Positions 8,535 to 17,371 are shown, counted from the stretch's first letter. The stretch: 64,000 nt of DNA from Streptococcaceae bacterium AF54-32pH5A (GCA_027682205.1 JAQDAD010000002.1:205953-269952), one strand, 5' to 3'. Numbers and translations: made by a program. The notes: generated by a model from the sequence alone, not told the origin.

Positions 8535-9227
8535 ATGTCTAAAGTAAGATTGTACTTGGTCCGTCATGGAAAAACGATGTTTAACACGATTGGACGTGCT
8601 CAAGGATGGAGTGATACACCTCTGACAACAGAAGGTGAGTTGGGAATCCATGAGCTGGGAATTGGCTTACGAGAGTCTGGTTTGCAGTTTGACCGAGCTT
8701 ATTCTAGTGACTCTGGTCGTACGATTCAGACTATGGGAATTATCCTAGAAGAACTAGGTTTGCAGGGCAAAATCCCTTACCGTATGGATAAGCGCATCCG
8801 TGAGTGGTGCTTTGGTAGTTTTGATGGAGCCTATGATGGAGACCTCTTTATGGGGGTCATTCCTCGTGTTTTCAAGGTGGATCATGTTCATCAGTTATCC
8901 TATGCCGAGCTAGCAGAAGGCTTGGTAGAGGTTGATACTGCTGGTTGGGCTGAAGGTTGGGAAAAACTCAGTGGTCGTATCAGAGAAGGTTTCGAGTCTA
9001 TTGCCAAAGAAATGGAAGAACAAGGTGGGGGCAATGCTCTCGTCGTAAGCCACGGGATGACCATTGGTACGATGGTTTATCTCATCAATGGTATGCATCC
9101 GCATGGTCTGGATAATGGTAGTGTGACCATCCTAGAATATGAGGACGGCCAGTTTAGCGTAGAAGTTGTTGGTGACCGTAGTTACCGAGAACTAGGACGT
9201 GAGAAGATGGAAGAAAATAAGCATTGA
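8535..9227 (+). CDS. gpmB: Histidine phosphatase / phosphoglycerate mutase family protein
   Basis: A 230-residue member of the histidine phosphatase superfamily. The N-terminus has the catalytic VRHGKTMFN motif (His about residue 10), with a second essential His in VVSHGMTIG (about residue 173). Annotated relatives in streptococci are called gpmB, but true mutase activity is doubtful; many are broad-range phosphatases. An extended -10 (TGaTATAAT, 8504-8512) and RBS GGAGG (8522-8526) precede it. It is monocistronic, bounded by the ccnC terminator upstream and its own terminator at 9234-9258. The substrate is not known. Confidence 0.85.
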   Translation: MSKVRLYLVRHGKTMFNTIGRAQGWSDTPLTTEGELGIHELGIGLRESGLQFDRAYSSDSGRTIQTMGIILEELGLQGKIPYRMDKRIREWCFGSFDGAYDGDLFMGVIPRVFKVDHVHQLSYAELAEGLVEVDTAGWAEGWEKLSGRIREGFESIAKEMEEQGGGNALVVSHGMTIGTMVYLINGMHPHGLDNGSVTILEYEDGQFSVEVVGDRSYRELGREKMEENKH

Positions 9228-9233
9228 TAGAAG

Positions 9234-9258
9234 ATAGCTCCGTATAGGAGCTATTTTT
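9234..9258 (+). terminator. Terminator after the phosphoglycerate mutase gene
   Basis: Perfect 8-bp stem ATAGCTCC (9234-9241) with GGAGCTAT (9247-9254), 5-base loop, then TTTTT. Confidence 0.82.
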
Positions 9259-9348
9259 ATTCAGCTTGACAAGAGTGCTTTCAAAGCCAATCTTTCTTGA
9301 CAATGGAGGGGAAAAGATTCTTTCTCGACTTTCAAATTCCCCTAAAAA

Positions 9349-9357
9349 TGGTATAAT
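9349..9357 (+). promoter_or_regulatory. Extended -10 promoter of leuS
   Basis: TGgTATAAT (TG at 9349-9350, -10 at 9352-9357), 28 bases upstream of leuS. The -35 region is weak. There is no room for a T-box leader, so leuS is not under T-box control here. Confidence 0.65.
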
Positions 9358-9385
9358 AGTAACATCATAAAATTGGAGAAATAGC

Positions 9386-11887
9386 ATGAGTTTTTACAAT
9401 CATAAAGAAATTGAGCCTAAGTGGCAAGGCTACTGGGCGAAACATCATACATTTAAGACAGGAACAGATGCCTCAAAACCGAAGTTCTATGCTCTGGATA
9501 TGTTTCCATATCCATCAGGAGCTGGATTGCACGTAGGACACCCAGAAGGTTATACAGCAACCGATATCCTCAGCCGTTACAAACGTGCGCAAGGATACAA
9601 CGTCCTTCACCCAATGGGATGGGATGCCTTTGGTTTGCCTGCAGAGCAATACGCTATTGATACGGGGAATGACCCAGCAGAATTTACAGCGGAAAACATT
9701 GCCAACTTCAAACGTCAAATCAATGCACTTGGATTCTCTTATGACTGGGATCGTGAAGTCAACACAACAGATCCAAACTACTACAAATGGACCCAGTGGA
9801 TTTTCACCAAACTTTACGAAAAAGGATTGGCCTATGAAGCCGAAGTACCAGTAAACTGGGTGGAAGAATTGGGAACGGCCATTGCCAACGAAGAAGTCCT
9901 TCCTGACGGAACTTCTGAGCGTGGTGGCTATCCCGTTGTACGCAAACCAATGCGCCAATGGATGCTTAAAATCACGGCCTATGCAGAACGATTGCTCAAT
10001 GACTTGGATGACCTGGACTGGCCAGAGTCTATCAAAGACATGCAACGCAACTGGATTGGCAAATCAACTGGTGCTAATGTGACTTTCAAGGTAAAAGGAA
10101 CAGACAAGGAATTCACAGTCTTTACCACTCGTCCTGATACTCTTTTCGGTGCGACTTTCACCGTTCTGGCGCCTGAGCATGAATTAGTAGATGCTATCAC
10201 AAGTCCTGAGCAAGCAGAGGCTGTAGCAGACTACAAACACCAAGCCAGCCTCAAGTCTGACTTGGCTCGTACAGACCTTGCCAAAGAAAAAACTGGTGTT
10301 TGGACCGGTGCTTATGCCATCAACCCTGTCAATGGCAAGGAAATTCCAATCTGGATCGCGGACTATGTTCTTGCTAGCTACGGAACCGGTGCTGTCATGG
10401 CTGTGCCAGCCCACGACCAACGTGACTGGGAGTTTGCCAAACAGTTTGACCTGCCAATCATTGAAGTCCTTGAAGGTGGAAATGTGGCAGAAGCTGCCTA
10501 CACAGAAGATGGCCTTCACGTTAATTCAGACTTCCTAGATGGATTGAACAAAGAAGATGCGGTTGCTAAGATTGTCGCTTGGTTAGAAGAAAAAGGCTGT
10601 GGTCAGGAGAAGGTTACTTACCGACTCCGCGACTGGCTCTTTAGCCGTCAACGTTACTGGGGTGAGCCAATCCCTATCATTCATTGGGAAGATGGAACTT
10701 CAACAGCTGTTCCTGAAAATGAATTGCCACTTGTCTTGCCTGTAACCAAGGATATCCGTCCTTCAGGTACTGGTGAAAGTCCACTAGCTAACTTGACAGA
10801 CTGGTTGAAAGTGACTCGTGAAGATGGTGTCAAAGGTCGTCGTGAGACCAATACTATGCCACAATGGGCAGGTTCAAGCTGGTACTATCTCCGTTATATC
10901 GACCCACACAACACAGAAAAATTAGCTGACGAGGATCTCCTTAAACAATGGTTGCCTGTAGACATCTACGTGGGTGGAGCGGAGCACGCTGTACTTCACT
11001 TGCTTTACGCTCGTTTCTGGCATAAATTCCTCTATGACTTAGGTGTCGTTCCGACGAAAGAACCATTCCAAAAACTCTTTAACCAAGGAATGATATTGGG
11101 AACAAGCTACCGTGACCATCGTGGGGCTCTTGTGGCGACTGACAAGGTTGAAAAACGTGACGGTTCTTTCTTCCATGTGGAAACAGGGGAAGAGTTGGAA
11201 CAAGCACCAGCCAAGATGTCTAAATCCCTCAAGAACGTGGTTAACCCAGACGATGTGGTGGAACAATACGGTGCTGACACCCTTCGTGTCTATGAAATGT
11301 TCATGGGACCACTTGATGCTTCTATCGCTTGGTCAGAAGAAGGTCTGGAAGGAAGCCGTAAGTTCCTTGATCGTGTTTACCGTTTGATCACAAGTAAGGA
11401 AATCGTTGCGGAAAATAATGGCGCTCTTGACAAGGTTTACAATGAAACAGTCAAATCTGTCACCGAGCAAATCGAGTCTCTCAAATTCAACACAGCTATT
11501 GCCCAACTTATGGTTTTTGTCAACGCGGCTAACAAGGAAGACAAGCTCTATATTGACTATGCCAAAGGCTTTATCCAACTGATTGCCCCATTTGCGCCTC
11601 ACTTGGCAGAAGAGCTCTGGCAAACAGTCGTAGCAACAGGTGAGTCAATCTCTTACGTAGCTTGGCCAACTTGGGACGAAAGCAAATTGGTTGAAGACGA
11701 AATCGAAATCGTCGTCCAAATCAAAAGAAAAGTCCGTGCCAAACTCATGGTTGCTAAAGATCTATCACGCGAAGAATTGCAAGAAATTGCTCTTGCTGAC
11801 GAAAAAGTCAAAGCAGAGATCGACGGTAAGGAAATCGTGAAAGTGATTAGTGTACCTAATAAACTCGTTAATATTGTCGTTAAATAA
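9386..11887 (+). CDS. leuS: Leucyl-tRNA synthetase
   Basis: Class I aminoacyl-tRNA synthetase charging tRNA-Leu in the cytoplasm. The 833-residue protein has the HIGH-type motif as HVGH (in [16 protein letters not shown], about residues 40-55), the inserted editing domain in the middle (about 220-420, with [19 protein letters not shown]), the KMSKS motif ([16 protein letters not shown], about residues 611-626) and the C-terminal anticodon-binding and [10 protein letters not shown] regions. Length is normal for bacterial LeuRS. RBS GGAGAA precedes the ATG. Oddity: the last codons sit in a perfect 15-bp inverted repeat, and a second degenerate copy of the C-terminal coding sequence lies downstream (11940-11972). 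Confidence 0.97.
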   Translation: MSFYNHKEIEPKWQGYWAKHHTFKTGTDASKPKFYALDMFPYPSGAGLHVGHPEGYTATDILSRYKRAQGYNVLHPMGWDAFGLPAEQYAIDTGNDPAEFTAENIANFKRQINALGFSYDWDREVNTTDPNYYKWTQWIFTKLYEKGLAYEAEVPVNWVEELGTAIANEEVLPDGTSERGGYPVVRKPMRQWMLKITAYAERLLNDLDDLDWPESIKDMQRNWIGKSTGANVTFKVKGTDKEFTVFTTRPDTLFGATFTVLAPEHELVDAITSPEQAEAVADYKHQASLKSDLARTDLAKEKTGVWTGAYAINPVNGKEIPIWIADYVLASYGTGAVMAVPAHDQRDWEFAKQFDLPIIEVLEGGNVAEAAYTEDGLHVNSDFLDGLNKEDAVAKIVAWLEEKGCGQEKVTYRLRDWLFSRQRYWGEPIPIIHWEDGTSTAVPENELPLVLPVTKDIRPSGTGESPLANLTDWLKVTREDGVKGRRETNTMPQWAGSSWYYLRYIDPHNTEKLADEDLLKQWLPVDIYVGGAEHAVLHLLYARFWHKFLYDLGVVPTKEPFQKLFNQGMILGTSYRDHRGALVATDKVEKRDGSFFHVETGEELEQAPAKMSKSLKNVVNPDDVVEQYGADTLRVYEMFMGPLDASIAWSEEGLEGSRKFLDRVYRLITSKEIVAENNGALDKVYNETVKSVTEQIESLKFNTAIAQLMVFVNAANKEDKLYIDYAKGFIQLIAPFAPHLAEELWQTVVATGESISYVAWPTWDESKLVEDEIEIVVQIKRKVRAKLMVAKDLSREELQEIALADEKVKAEIDGKEIVKVISVPNKLVNIVVK

Positions 11888-11899
11888 CGAGTTTATTAG
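11856..11899 (+). repeat. 15-bp perfect inverted repeat over the leuS stop codon
   Basis: CTAATAAACTCGTTA (11856-11870) is perfectly complementary to 11885-11899, separated by 14 bases and including the leuS stop codon. No T-run follows, so it is not a standard terminator. It could stabilise the leuS mRNA end. Confidence 0.7.
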
Positions 11900-11939
11900 C
11901 CTTATTTACCACCTTCAATAGTCCACTGAACTATTTGAG

Positions 11940-11972
11940 CCAACTAAACTCGTCAATATCGTTGTTAGATAA
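11940..11972 (+). pseudogene. Second copy of the leuS C-terminal coding tail
   Basis: Reading 11940-11972 gives P-T-K-L-V-N-I-V-V-R-stop, nearly the same as the true leuS end ([14 protein letters not shown]) but with several synonymous changes at DNA level. This looks like a leftover alternative 3' end of leuS, for example from recombination with a diverged allele or a short duplication. It has no start codon and is not a gene. Confidence 0.65.
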
Positions 11973-11978
11973 GAAATG

Positions 11979-12010
11979 AATCCTTCAGAGTAGAATCTGG
12001 AGGATTTTTT
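11979..12010 (+). terminator. Terminator downstream of leuS
   Basis: AATCCTTCAGA (11979-11989) pairs with TCTGGAGGATT (11996-12006), 11 bp with one G-U, followed by TTTTTT. Confidence 0.85.
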
Positions 12011-12038
12011 GAATCTTCTTATGAAAGTATGATATACT
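12009..12038 (+). promoter_or_regulatory. Promoter of the GNAT gene pair
   Basis: TTGAAT (12009-12014), 18-bp spacer, extended -10 TGaTATACT (TG 12030-12031, -10 12033-12038). The -35 overlaps the T-run of the leuS terminator. Confidence 0.7.
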
Positions 12039-12081
12039 ATGGGCAACTATAAAGTTTGAAAAGTAAAACAAGGAGAAAGCT

Positions 12082-12777
12082 ATGCCAGTAAATGAATATG
12101 GTCAGATGATTGGTGAGTCAATGGAAGGTTATACACCAGGTGAATTGCCTTCCATTGATTTCTTAGAAGGACGCTACACTCGGATAGAGCCTCTTTCGGT
12201 GGAGAAGCATGCAGAGGATTTGCTAGTTGTTTATGGTCCAGATACGCCTCGAGAGATGTGGACCTACCTCTTTCAGGAGCCAGTGGCAAATATGGAGGAA
12301 CTGGTCAGCCTTTTAAACCAGATGTTGGCTCGTAGGGACCGTTTTTTCTATGCTATCTTGGATAAGGAGACGGGTAAGGCCTTGGGAACCTTTTCTCTGA
12401 TGCGAATTGATCAGAATAACCGAGTAATAGAAGTGGGTGCTGTCACCTTTTCACCAGCACTTAAGGGTACGAGGATAGGGACAGAAGCCCATTATTTACT
12501 AGCTCGCTATGTTTTTGAGGAGCTTAACTATCGTCGATACGAGTGGAAATGTGATGCTCTAAATCTCCTATCAAGACGAGCGGCAGAACGTTTGGGCTTT
12601 GTCTATGAAGGAACCTTCCGTCAGGCAGTCGTTTATAAGGGGCGAACTAGAGATACGGATTGGCTGTCTATGATTGATAAGGACTGGCCTCAAGTCAAAG
12701 CTCGTTTGGAAGCATGGCTGGCTCCTGAAAATTTTGATAAAAATGGGCGGCAGTACAAGAGCTTGAGAGAACTCTAA
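12082..12777 (+). CDS. GNAT family N-acetyltransferase (RimJ/RimL type)
   Basis: A 231-residue acetyltransferase of the RimJ/RimL branch of the GNAT superfamily, which moves an acetyl group from acetyl-CoA to an amine. The central part has the family pattern: EVGAVTFSPALKGTRIGTEA (about residues 126-145) containing the acetyl-CoA loop, and LNLLSRRAAERLGFVYEGTF (about 162-181) with the conserved N..S...A..LGF.YEG segment. The last 50 residues form a C-terminal extension seen in this subgroup. The RBS AAGGAGA precedes the ATG. It is cotranscribed with a second, shorter GNAT gene. The substrate is unknown. Confidence 0.85.
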   Translation: MPVNEYGQMIGESMEGYTPGELPSIDFLEGRYTRIEPLSVEKHAEDLLVVYGPDTPREMWTYLFQEPVANMEELVSLLNQMLARRDRFFYAILDKETGKALGTFSLMRIDQNNRVIEVGAVTFSPALKGTRIGTEAHYLLARYVFEELNYRRYEWKCDALNLLSRRAAERLGFVYEGTFRQAVVYKGRTRDTDWLSMIDKDWPQVKARLEAWLAPENFDKNGRQYKSLREL

Positions 12778-12788
12778 AAGGTGATGAC

Positions 12789-13205
12789 ATGATTACCGTT
12801 AGAAAGCAAGATTTAGTAAATATAAATGATGTTTTGCATCTCTATCAGGCAGTCGGTTGGACAAATTATACACATCAACCCCAGATGCTTGAGCAGGCCT
12901 TGTCTCACTCATTAGCAATTTACCTGGCACTTGATGGTGATGCCGTGGTGGGCCTGGTTCGTTTGATTGGAGATGGTTTTTCATCGGTTTTTGTACAGGA
13001 TTTGATCGTTTTGCCTAGCTATCAGCGCCAAGAGATTGGCAGCGCCTTGATGAAAGAGGCTTTAGGGGATTACAAAGATGTCTATCAAGTCCAACTAGTG
13101 ACAGAACAGACAGAAAAAAATTTGGGATTCTACCGTTCCTTGGGTTTTGAAACCTTATCTACTTATGATTGTACAGGGATGATTTGGGTTAATCGAAAAA
13201 AATAA
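12789..13205 (+). CDS. GNAT family N-acetyltransferase
   Basis: A 138-residue, single-domain GNAT acetyltransferase. The acetyl-CoA binding segment is visible as LIVLPSYQRQEIGSALMKEA (about residues 73-92) and the C-terminal NLGFYRSLGFETLS stretch fits the fold's last strands. It starts 12 bases after the longer GNAT gene and shares its transcript. The RBS is AAAGGTGATG at 12777-12786. Substrate unknown. The ccnA promoter begins almost directly after the stop. Confidence 0.83.
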   Translation: MITVRKQDLVNINDVLHLYQAVGWTNYTHQPQMLEQALSHSLAIYLALDGDAVVGLVRLIGDGFSSVFVQDLIVLPSYQRQEIGSALMKEALGDYKDVYQVQLVTEQTEKNLGFYRSLGFETLSTYDCTGMIWVNRKK

Positions 13206-13220
13206 AAATAATTATTTTCT

Positions 13221-13253
13221 CTTAAGTAAAGTTTAAGTCTCCTCGTGTATTAT
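13221..13253 (+). promoter_or_regulatory. CiaR-dependent promoter of ccnA
   Basis: CTTAAG-N5-TTTAAG (13221-13237) followed after ten bases by TATTAT (13248-13253). The first half-site has one mismatch from the TTTAAG consensus. Confidence 0.87.
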
Positions 13254-13259
13254 ATAGTT

Positions 13260-13356
13260 ATTAGATAAAGACCTCCTAACTTTATTTAATGAAATCCTAA
13301 ACTTTTCTTTTTCATCATAATCTCCTAAAGAAGTCACCCAATCAGGTGGCTTTTTT
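13260..13356 (+). ncRNA. ccnA: CiaR-controlled small RNA csRNA (ccnA-like)
   Basis: About 97 bases from the predicted start to the terminator (GTCACC 13333-13338 with GGTGGC 13345-13350, then TTTTTT). It contains CCTCCT and TCTCCT patches complementary to Shine-Dalgarno sequences. This copy and the next (ccnB) are a tandem duplication: 13232-13300 is identical to 13432-13500, an offset of exactly 200 bases. In pneumococcus the pair lies upstream of ruvB, as here. Confidence 0.87.
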
Positions 13357-13420
13357 GTTGCTTGAGAAAGGAAATTCCATTTGGAAAAAATTTTTTAAAA
13401 GATAATAAATCAGAGAAAAA

Positions 13421-13453
13421 GTTAAGATAATTTTAAGTCTCCTCGTGTATTAT
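13421..13453 (+). promoter_or_regulatory. CiaR-dependent promoter of ccnB
   Basis: GTTAAG-N5-TTTAAG (13421-13437) and TATTAT (13448-13453), same 10-base spacing as the other csRNA promoters. Confidence 0.87.
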
Positions 13454-13459
13454 ATAGTT

Positions 13460-13557
13460 ATTAGATAAAGACCTCCTAACTTTATTTAATGAAATCCTAA
13501 TCCTTTCTTTTTCATAATAATCTCCCTAAAGAGGTCACCCAATCAGGTGGCTTTTTT
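13460..13557 (+). ncRNA. ccnB: CiaR-controlled small RNA csRNA (ccnB-like)
   Basis: Second copy of the tandem csRNA pair, about 98 bases, ending in the hairpin GTCACC/GGTGGC (13534-13551) with TTTTTT (13552-13557). It differs from ccnA mainly between 13501 and 13535. The anti-Shine-Dalgarno patches are conserved. Its terminator T-run directly adjoins the ruvB promoter. Confidence 0.87.
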
Positions 13558-13584
13558 GTTTGTGGCTTGGATTTTTGCTATAAT
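13557..13584 (+). promoter_or_regulatory. ruvB promoter, predicted to give a leaderless mRNA
   Basis: TTGTTT (13557-13562), 16-bp spacer, extended -10 TGcTATAAT (TG 13576-13577, -10 13579-13584). The ruvB ATG is at 13591, the expected +1, so the transcript would start at or within a base of the start codon. Confidence 0.65.
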
Positions 13585-13590
13585 AGGAAT

Positions 13591-14589
13591 ATGAGTAGAA
13601 TTTTAGATAATGAGATAATGGGGGATGAGGAGTTGGTAGAACGTACCCTCCGTCCTCAATACTTACGTGAATATATCGGTCAGGATAAGGTTAAGGACCA
13701 GCTACAAATATTTATCGAAGCAGCAAAAATGCGTGATGAGGCGCTGGATCATGTTCTTTTGTTTGGCCCTCCAGGACTTGGGAAAACAACCATGGCTTTT
13801 GTCATTGCCAATGAACTGGGAGTCAATCTCAAGCAAACGTCTGGTCCTGTCATTGAGAAAGCTGGTGATCTGGTAGCGATTTTAAATGACTTGGAGCCTG
13901 GGGACGTCCTTTTTATTGACGAGATTCATCGCTTGCCCATGTCGGTGGAAGAGGTGCTCTATAGTGCCATGGAGGACTTCTACATTGATATCATGATTGG
14001 TGCGGGGGAAGGCAGTCGCAGTGTCCATTTGGACTTGCCACCTTTTACCTTGATTGGTGCGACGACCCGTGCGGGTATGCTTTCTAATCCTCTACGTGCG
14101 CGTTTTGGGATTACAGGTCATATGGAATACTATGCCCACGCTGACTTGACAGAGATTGTTGAGCGGACGGCAGATATTTTTGAGATGGAAATCACCCATG
14201 AGGCAGCTGCTGAGCTGGCCTTACGCAGTCGAGGAACTCCCCGTATCGCCAATCGCCTCCTTAAGCGCGTGCGCGACTTTGCTCAGATTATGGGAGATGG
14301 TTTAATTGATGATGTCATTACTGATAAGGCCTTGACCATGCTAGATGTAGACCATGAAGGATTAGACTATGTGGACCAGAAAATCCTTCGTACCATGATT
14401 GAGATGTATGGTGGTGGCCCTGTCGGTCTAGGAACTCTTTCTGTTAATATTGCCGAGGAGCGTGAGACGGTGGAGGACATGTACGAGCCCTACCTCATCC
14501 AAAAAGGTTTTATCATGCGGACACGGTCTGGACGGGTGGCGACAGCCAAGGCATATGAGCATTTAGGTTATGAATACAATGAAAAATAA
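13591..14589 (+). CDS. ruvB: Holliday junction branch migration helicase RuvB
   Basis: RuvB is the hexameric AAA+ motor that, with RuvA, drives branch migration of Holliday junctions in recombination and repair. The 332-residue product has Walker [10 protein letters not shown] (residues 59-67), Walker B with DEIH (110-113), sensor 1 GATTRAG and the C-terminal winged-helix domain ([14 protein letters not shown]). I place the start at ATG 13591, giving the family N-terminus [20 protein letters not shown]; the in-frame extension upstream overlaps the -10 box. No usable Shine-Dalgarno precedes this ATG, which fits a leaderless mRNA. Confidence 0.95.
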   Translation: MSRILDNEIMGDEELVERTLRPQYLREYIGQDKVKDQLQIFIEAAKMRDEALDHVLLFGPPGLGKTTMAFVIANELGVNLKQTSGPVIEKAGDLVAILNDLEPGDVLFIDEIHRLPMSVEEVLYSAMEDFYIDIMIGAGEGSRSVHLDLPPFTLIGATTRAGMLSNPLRARFGITGHMEYYAHADLTEIVERTADIFEMEITHEAAAELALRSRGTPRIANRLLKRVRDFAQIMGDGLIDDVITDKALTMLDVDHEGLDYVDQKILRTMIEMYGGGPVGLGTLSVNIAEERETVEDMYEPYLIQKGFIMRTRSGRVATAKAYEHLGYEYNEK

Positions 14590-15142
14590 GCAAGAAATCC
14601 TAGATAGTATTAGAGAAAATCCTGATATGATGGCTATTCTGACCATCATCCGAGACCTTGGTCTGCAAGACTCGTGGTTGGCAGCAGGTTCTGTCAGAAA
14701 TTTTATCTGGAATCTCTTGTCAGACAAATCGCCTTTTGACCGTGAAACAGATGTGGATGTAGTTTTCTTTGATCCAGCTATCTCTTACGAAGATACGTTG
14801 GGTATAGAGAGCGAGCTGAAAGAGGACTTTCCCCAGTACCAGTGGGAGTTAAAAAATCAAGTCTACATGCATCAGCATAGTCCTCACACTGCACCCTATA
14901 CAAGTTCTCGTGATGCTATGAGTAAGTATCCCGAGCGCTGCACGGCGGTAGGTCTTCGCTTGAACGAAGATTCCACTTTAGAGCTCTTTGCCCCCTATGG
15001 TTTAGAGGATATTTTAAAGTTTCAAGTTTCCCCGACTCCTCATTTCCTAGATAATGAGGAAAGGATGAAACTCTATCAAGAGCGATTGTCCAAGAAAAAT
15101 TGGCAAGAAAAATGGAAAAATCTGACTTTCTCAAATCTCTAA
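14570..15142 (+). CDS. Nucleotidyltransferase family protein
   Basis: A 190-residue protein of the COG3575/DUF925 type, a group placed in the nucleotidyltransferase fold superfamily. The [11 protein letters not shown] segment (about residues 39-49) and the DVDVVFFD motif (about 62-69) match the G[GS]...D[VI]D pattern that binds metal and nucleotide in this fold. The reaction and substrate are unknown. It overlaps the end of ruvB by 20 bases; a second in-frame ATG at 14579 is an alternative start. It is probably cotranscribed with ruvB. Confidence 0.8.
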   Translation: MNTMKNKQEILDSIRENPDMMAILTIIRDLGLQDSWLAAGSVRNFIWNLLSDKSPFDRETDVDVVFFDPAISYEDTLGIESELKEDFPQYQWELKNQVYMHQHSPHTAPYTSSRDAMSKYPERCTAVGLRLNEDSTLELFAPYGLEDILKFQVSPTPHFLDNEERMKLYQERLSKKNWQEKWKNLTFSNL

Positions 15143-15521
15143 AAAGAAGTGAGTGACTTGATCACATAAGAATTCTATATGTGAGCTTGTAGTCATCACA
15201 AGATAAACAGAGAAATCTAAAGGTGCAAAAAATTATATACTTAACAGGAACAATTCATTCAATCTATCATAGCTAAAAGATACCGAATTTGTGAGATTGA
15301 GTGAGAAAAATATTTACTAGGTATATCCGTATCGTTCTTGGAAGATAAGAATCAATGAAAATCTTAGCCACCTTATCTATAGATTTGTACTTAAAGGATT
15401 AAAACTGACAACTAGAAAATTAGTCTTCTCGGATAGAATGCTGGATCAGCATTATTCTAAAATGATGAGATTATTACTTCAAGTAGCTAACTCAAGCTTG
15501 AAAATTGGTATATAAACGCTT
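15143..15521. other. Intergenic stretch with no recognised feature
   Basis: About 380 AT-rich bases between the nucleotidyltransferase-like gene and the promoter of the Gtf3-like gene. I see no open reading frame with an RBS, no clear terminator and no repeat. It marks the left edge of the accessory block between ruvB and uppS and may be a recombination scar. Confidence 0.5.
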
Positions 15522-15548
15522 TTGAAAAGCCGTAAATTATGATACAAT
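15522..15548 (+). promoter_or_regulatory. Promoter of the Gtf3-like gene
   Basis: TTGAAA (15522-15527), 15-bp spacer, extended -10 TGaTACAAT (15540-15548). The 36-base leader contains GAGGA at 15569-15573. Confidence 0.6.
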
Positions 15549-15584
15549 GTTTAGAGAAATTACTAGACGAGGATTTAGAAAACA

Positions 15585-16589
15585 ATGAAAGTACATTTCA
15601 CAAATTTATTTGGGCAAGCATCAACGAGTGTGGCCTTAATGGCACAGAACAATGTCATGAAAATTGTTCGAGAGTTTGGAGTTAATGAGCTGGGGATCTA
15701 TTTTTATGATGCAAGCCATGAACCGTGGGAAGAACTGAACTCGCGGATGGATGGGATTGTCGCGGGGGTATCTTATGGAGATGTCGTTTTTTTCCAATCT
15801 CCTTCATGGAATAGTGTTGAATGGGACAATCACTTGATAGAAAAGTTAAAGCTTTCTCATGTAAAAATGGTGATGTTTATCCATGATGTTCAGCCATTAA
15901 TGTTTGAGAGCAATTATTATCTTATGAAGGCCCACATTGACATGTACAACAAGTGTGATGTGGTGGTAGTACCATCAGAACAAATGTACCAGAAACTCGT
16001 TTCAGAGGGATTAACCGTCAAGAACTACGTTGTTCAAAAACTTTGGGATCTTCCCCATGGTTTGGAACTCTATACTCCAAAATTTGAGAAAAAATTAATC
16101 TTCTCAGGAGACCCATCTCGTTTTCCACATATTGTTGACTGGAAACACAGTACCCCCCTTCATGTTTATGCTACGAGAGCAGAAGGAGTAGATTATTCCA
16201 AAGTCCACCTTGAAGGTTGGCGAACTCAGCAGGAATTATTGTTGGAGTTGTCTAAAGGAGGAGGCTTTGGCCTAGTATGGGGAAATTCCGAAAATCCTGC
16301 GGAAGAGCGTGACTACTACAAAGAAAATGTTTCGTATAAGTTGACAACTTATCTGGCCGCGGGTATTCCGGTGGTTGTACCAGACTATCTTTCTAATGCG
16401 GACTATATCCGTGAGAAAGGTTTGGGCTTTGTTGTGTCCAGTTTGGAAGAAGCTAGCCGCGTGGTTCAGGAATGTACGGCAGAAGAGTATGATCAAATGG
16501 TCACAAGAGCAAAATATACAGCTTACTTAATAAAAAATGGTTATTTCACAAAGAAATTGTTTATTGATTCCATGATGCTCTTAGATTAG
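15585..16589 (+). CDS. Gtf3-like glycosyltransferase (nucleotide-sugar synthetase-like family)
   Basis: A 334-residue cytoplasmic protein of the Gtf3/Nss family: N-terminal Rossmann-like domain (HFTNLFGQASTSVALMAQNN near the start), IHDVQPLMF (about residues 100-108), and a C-terminal domain with GFGLVWGN (about 226-233) and SYKLTTYLAAGIPVVVPDYL (about 247-266), typical of the sugar-nucleotide site. Characterised members act after GtfA/GtfB on serine-rich repeat adhesins (adding glucose to GlcNAc), or transfer galactofuranose in receptor polysaccharide synthesis. Here the gene stands alone with its own promoter and terminator and no adhesin or capsule genes nearby, so the acceptor is unknown. 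Confidence 0.78.
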   Translation: MKVHFTNLFGQASTSVALMAQNNVMKIVREFGVNELGIYFYDASHEPWEELNSRMDGIVAGVSYGDVVFFQSPSWNSVEWDNHLIEKLKLSHVKMVMFIHDVQPLMFESNYYLMKAHIDMYNKCDVVVVPSEQMYQKLVSEGLTVKNYVVQKLWDLPHGLELYTPKFEKKLIFSGDPSRFPHIVDWKHSTPLHVYATRAEGVDYSKVHLEGWRTQQELLLELSKGGGFGLVWGNSENPAEERDYYKENVSYKLTTYLAAGIPVVVPDYLSNADYIREKGLGFVVSSLEEASRVVQECTAEEYDQMVTRAKYTAYLIKNGYFTKKLFIDSMMLLD

Positions 16590-16713
16590 TCAAAAGTCGG
16601 TCATCGGTTTAGCACATTCAGATTTAGAAAGGCAAAATTTCAAGTCGAAGTTAGCCACCTGAGATAATTAGTTTTTATATCAACTGTAATGGGTTGATGA
16701 AAAAACTCATCTT

Positions 16714-16743
16714 GGAGGGAACCAATTTGGTTCTCTCCTTTTT
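16714..16743 (+). terminator. Terminator of the Gtf3-like gene
   Basis: GGAGGGAACCA (16714-16724) pairs with TGGTTCTCTCC (16728-16738), 11 bp with one G-U and a 3-base loop, then TTTTT. Confidence 0.85.
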
Positions 16744-16851
16744 GCTAGACGCTTGAAGCTGATTCCCTGTACTTATAAATTTAGACGTAACAAAATACCC
16801 CAAAAACTATCTAACTTTTTTGGGGGAGGTCATATATGGAGGGGGAGAGGA

Positions 16852-17265
16852 TTACAAAATCATCACCAAGGTCCCAATCGTAATTAAGATACAGCCAATG
16901 ATTGTTTTAAACGTCAGGACATCCTGTAGCAAGAAAAAGGCTAAAACGAGGGTAATGACGAGACTAAACTTATCGACAGCAGATACCTCAGTCGCATTAC
17001 CCATCTGCAAGGCCTTGTAGTAGCAGAGCCAGGAGGCACCTGTTGCCAAACCAGACAGGATGAGAAAGAGCCAACTTTTTCTACTGATGTTGACGATTTC
17101 AGTCTGACTATTGGTCAGGAAAACCATAGCCCAAGCCATAAGGATGACGACGACCGTACGAATAGCTGTTGCTAGATTGGACGGAACTCCCTCAATCCCA
17201 ATTTTGGCTAAAATAGAAGTTAAGGCTGCAAAGACAGCAGATAAAAGTGCGAAGAAAAACCACAT
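16852..17265 (-). CDS. EamA family transporter (half-length)
   Basis: A 137-residue, very hydrophobic protein with about five membrane segments and one EamA domain, half the usual ten-segment drug/metabolite transporter. The start MWFFFALLSAVFAALTSILA and the GASWLCYYKALQMGNATEVS segment (about residues 77-96) fit the family. Single-EamA proteins are thought to dimerise like SMR transporters. The substrate is unknown. It is on the minus strand, divergent from glmS, with its own promoter. Confidence 0.8.
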   Translation of the reverse strand: MWFFFALLSAVFAALTSILAKIGIEGVPSNLATAIRTVVVILMAWAMVFLTNSQTEIVNISRKSWLFLILSGLATGASWLCYYKALQMGNATEVSAVDKFSLVITLVLAFFLLQDVLTFKTIIGCILITIGTLVMIL

Positions 17266-17285
17266 GGTAACTACCTCCTCTCTCT

Positions 17286-17314
17286 ATTATAAGTAATCGA
17301 ATCCTACTTGTCAG
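17286..17314 (-). promoter_or_regulatory. Promoter of the EamA gene (minus strand)
   Basis: On the minus strand, CTGACA (17309-17314), 17-bp spacer, TATAAT (17286-17291), 20 bases before the EamA start. This is a near-consensus promoter. Confidence 0.78.
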
Positions 17315-17352
17315 TTCTCAAGTGAAATCTTGCTCTGATGGCATTTTAAAAA

Positions 17353-17364
17353 ACTATACCAATT
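17353..17364 (+). promoter_or_regulatory. Operator-like repeat, copy 1, upstream of glmS
   Basis: ACTATACCAATT. The same 12 bases recur at 17432-17443. The sequence resembles one arm of the TATACCAATT-type operators of the GntR-family aminosugar regulator NagR, as I recall them for streptococci. This copy lies just upstream of the glmS -35. Confidence 0.5.
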
Positions 17365-17371
17365 TTTATGC

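Noticed and set aside
9228-9385. A T-box leader for leuS
   Set aside because: The predicted transcript start is under 30 bases from the gene and no specifier or antiterminator structure is seen. The same applies to proS.
13211-13560. A CRISPR-like repeat near ruvB
   Set aside because: The two repeated units are whole csRNA genes with promoters and terminators, present only twice, with no spacers or cas genes.
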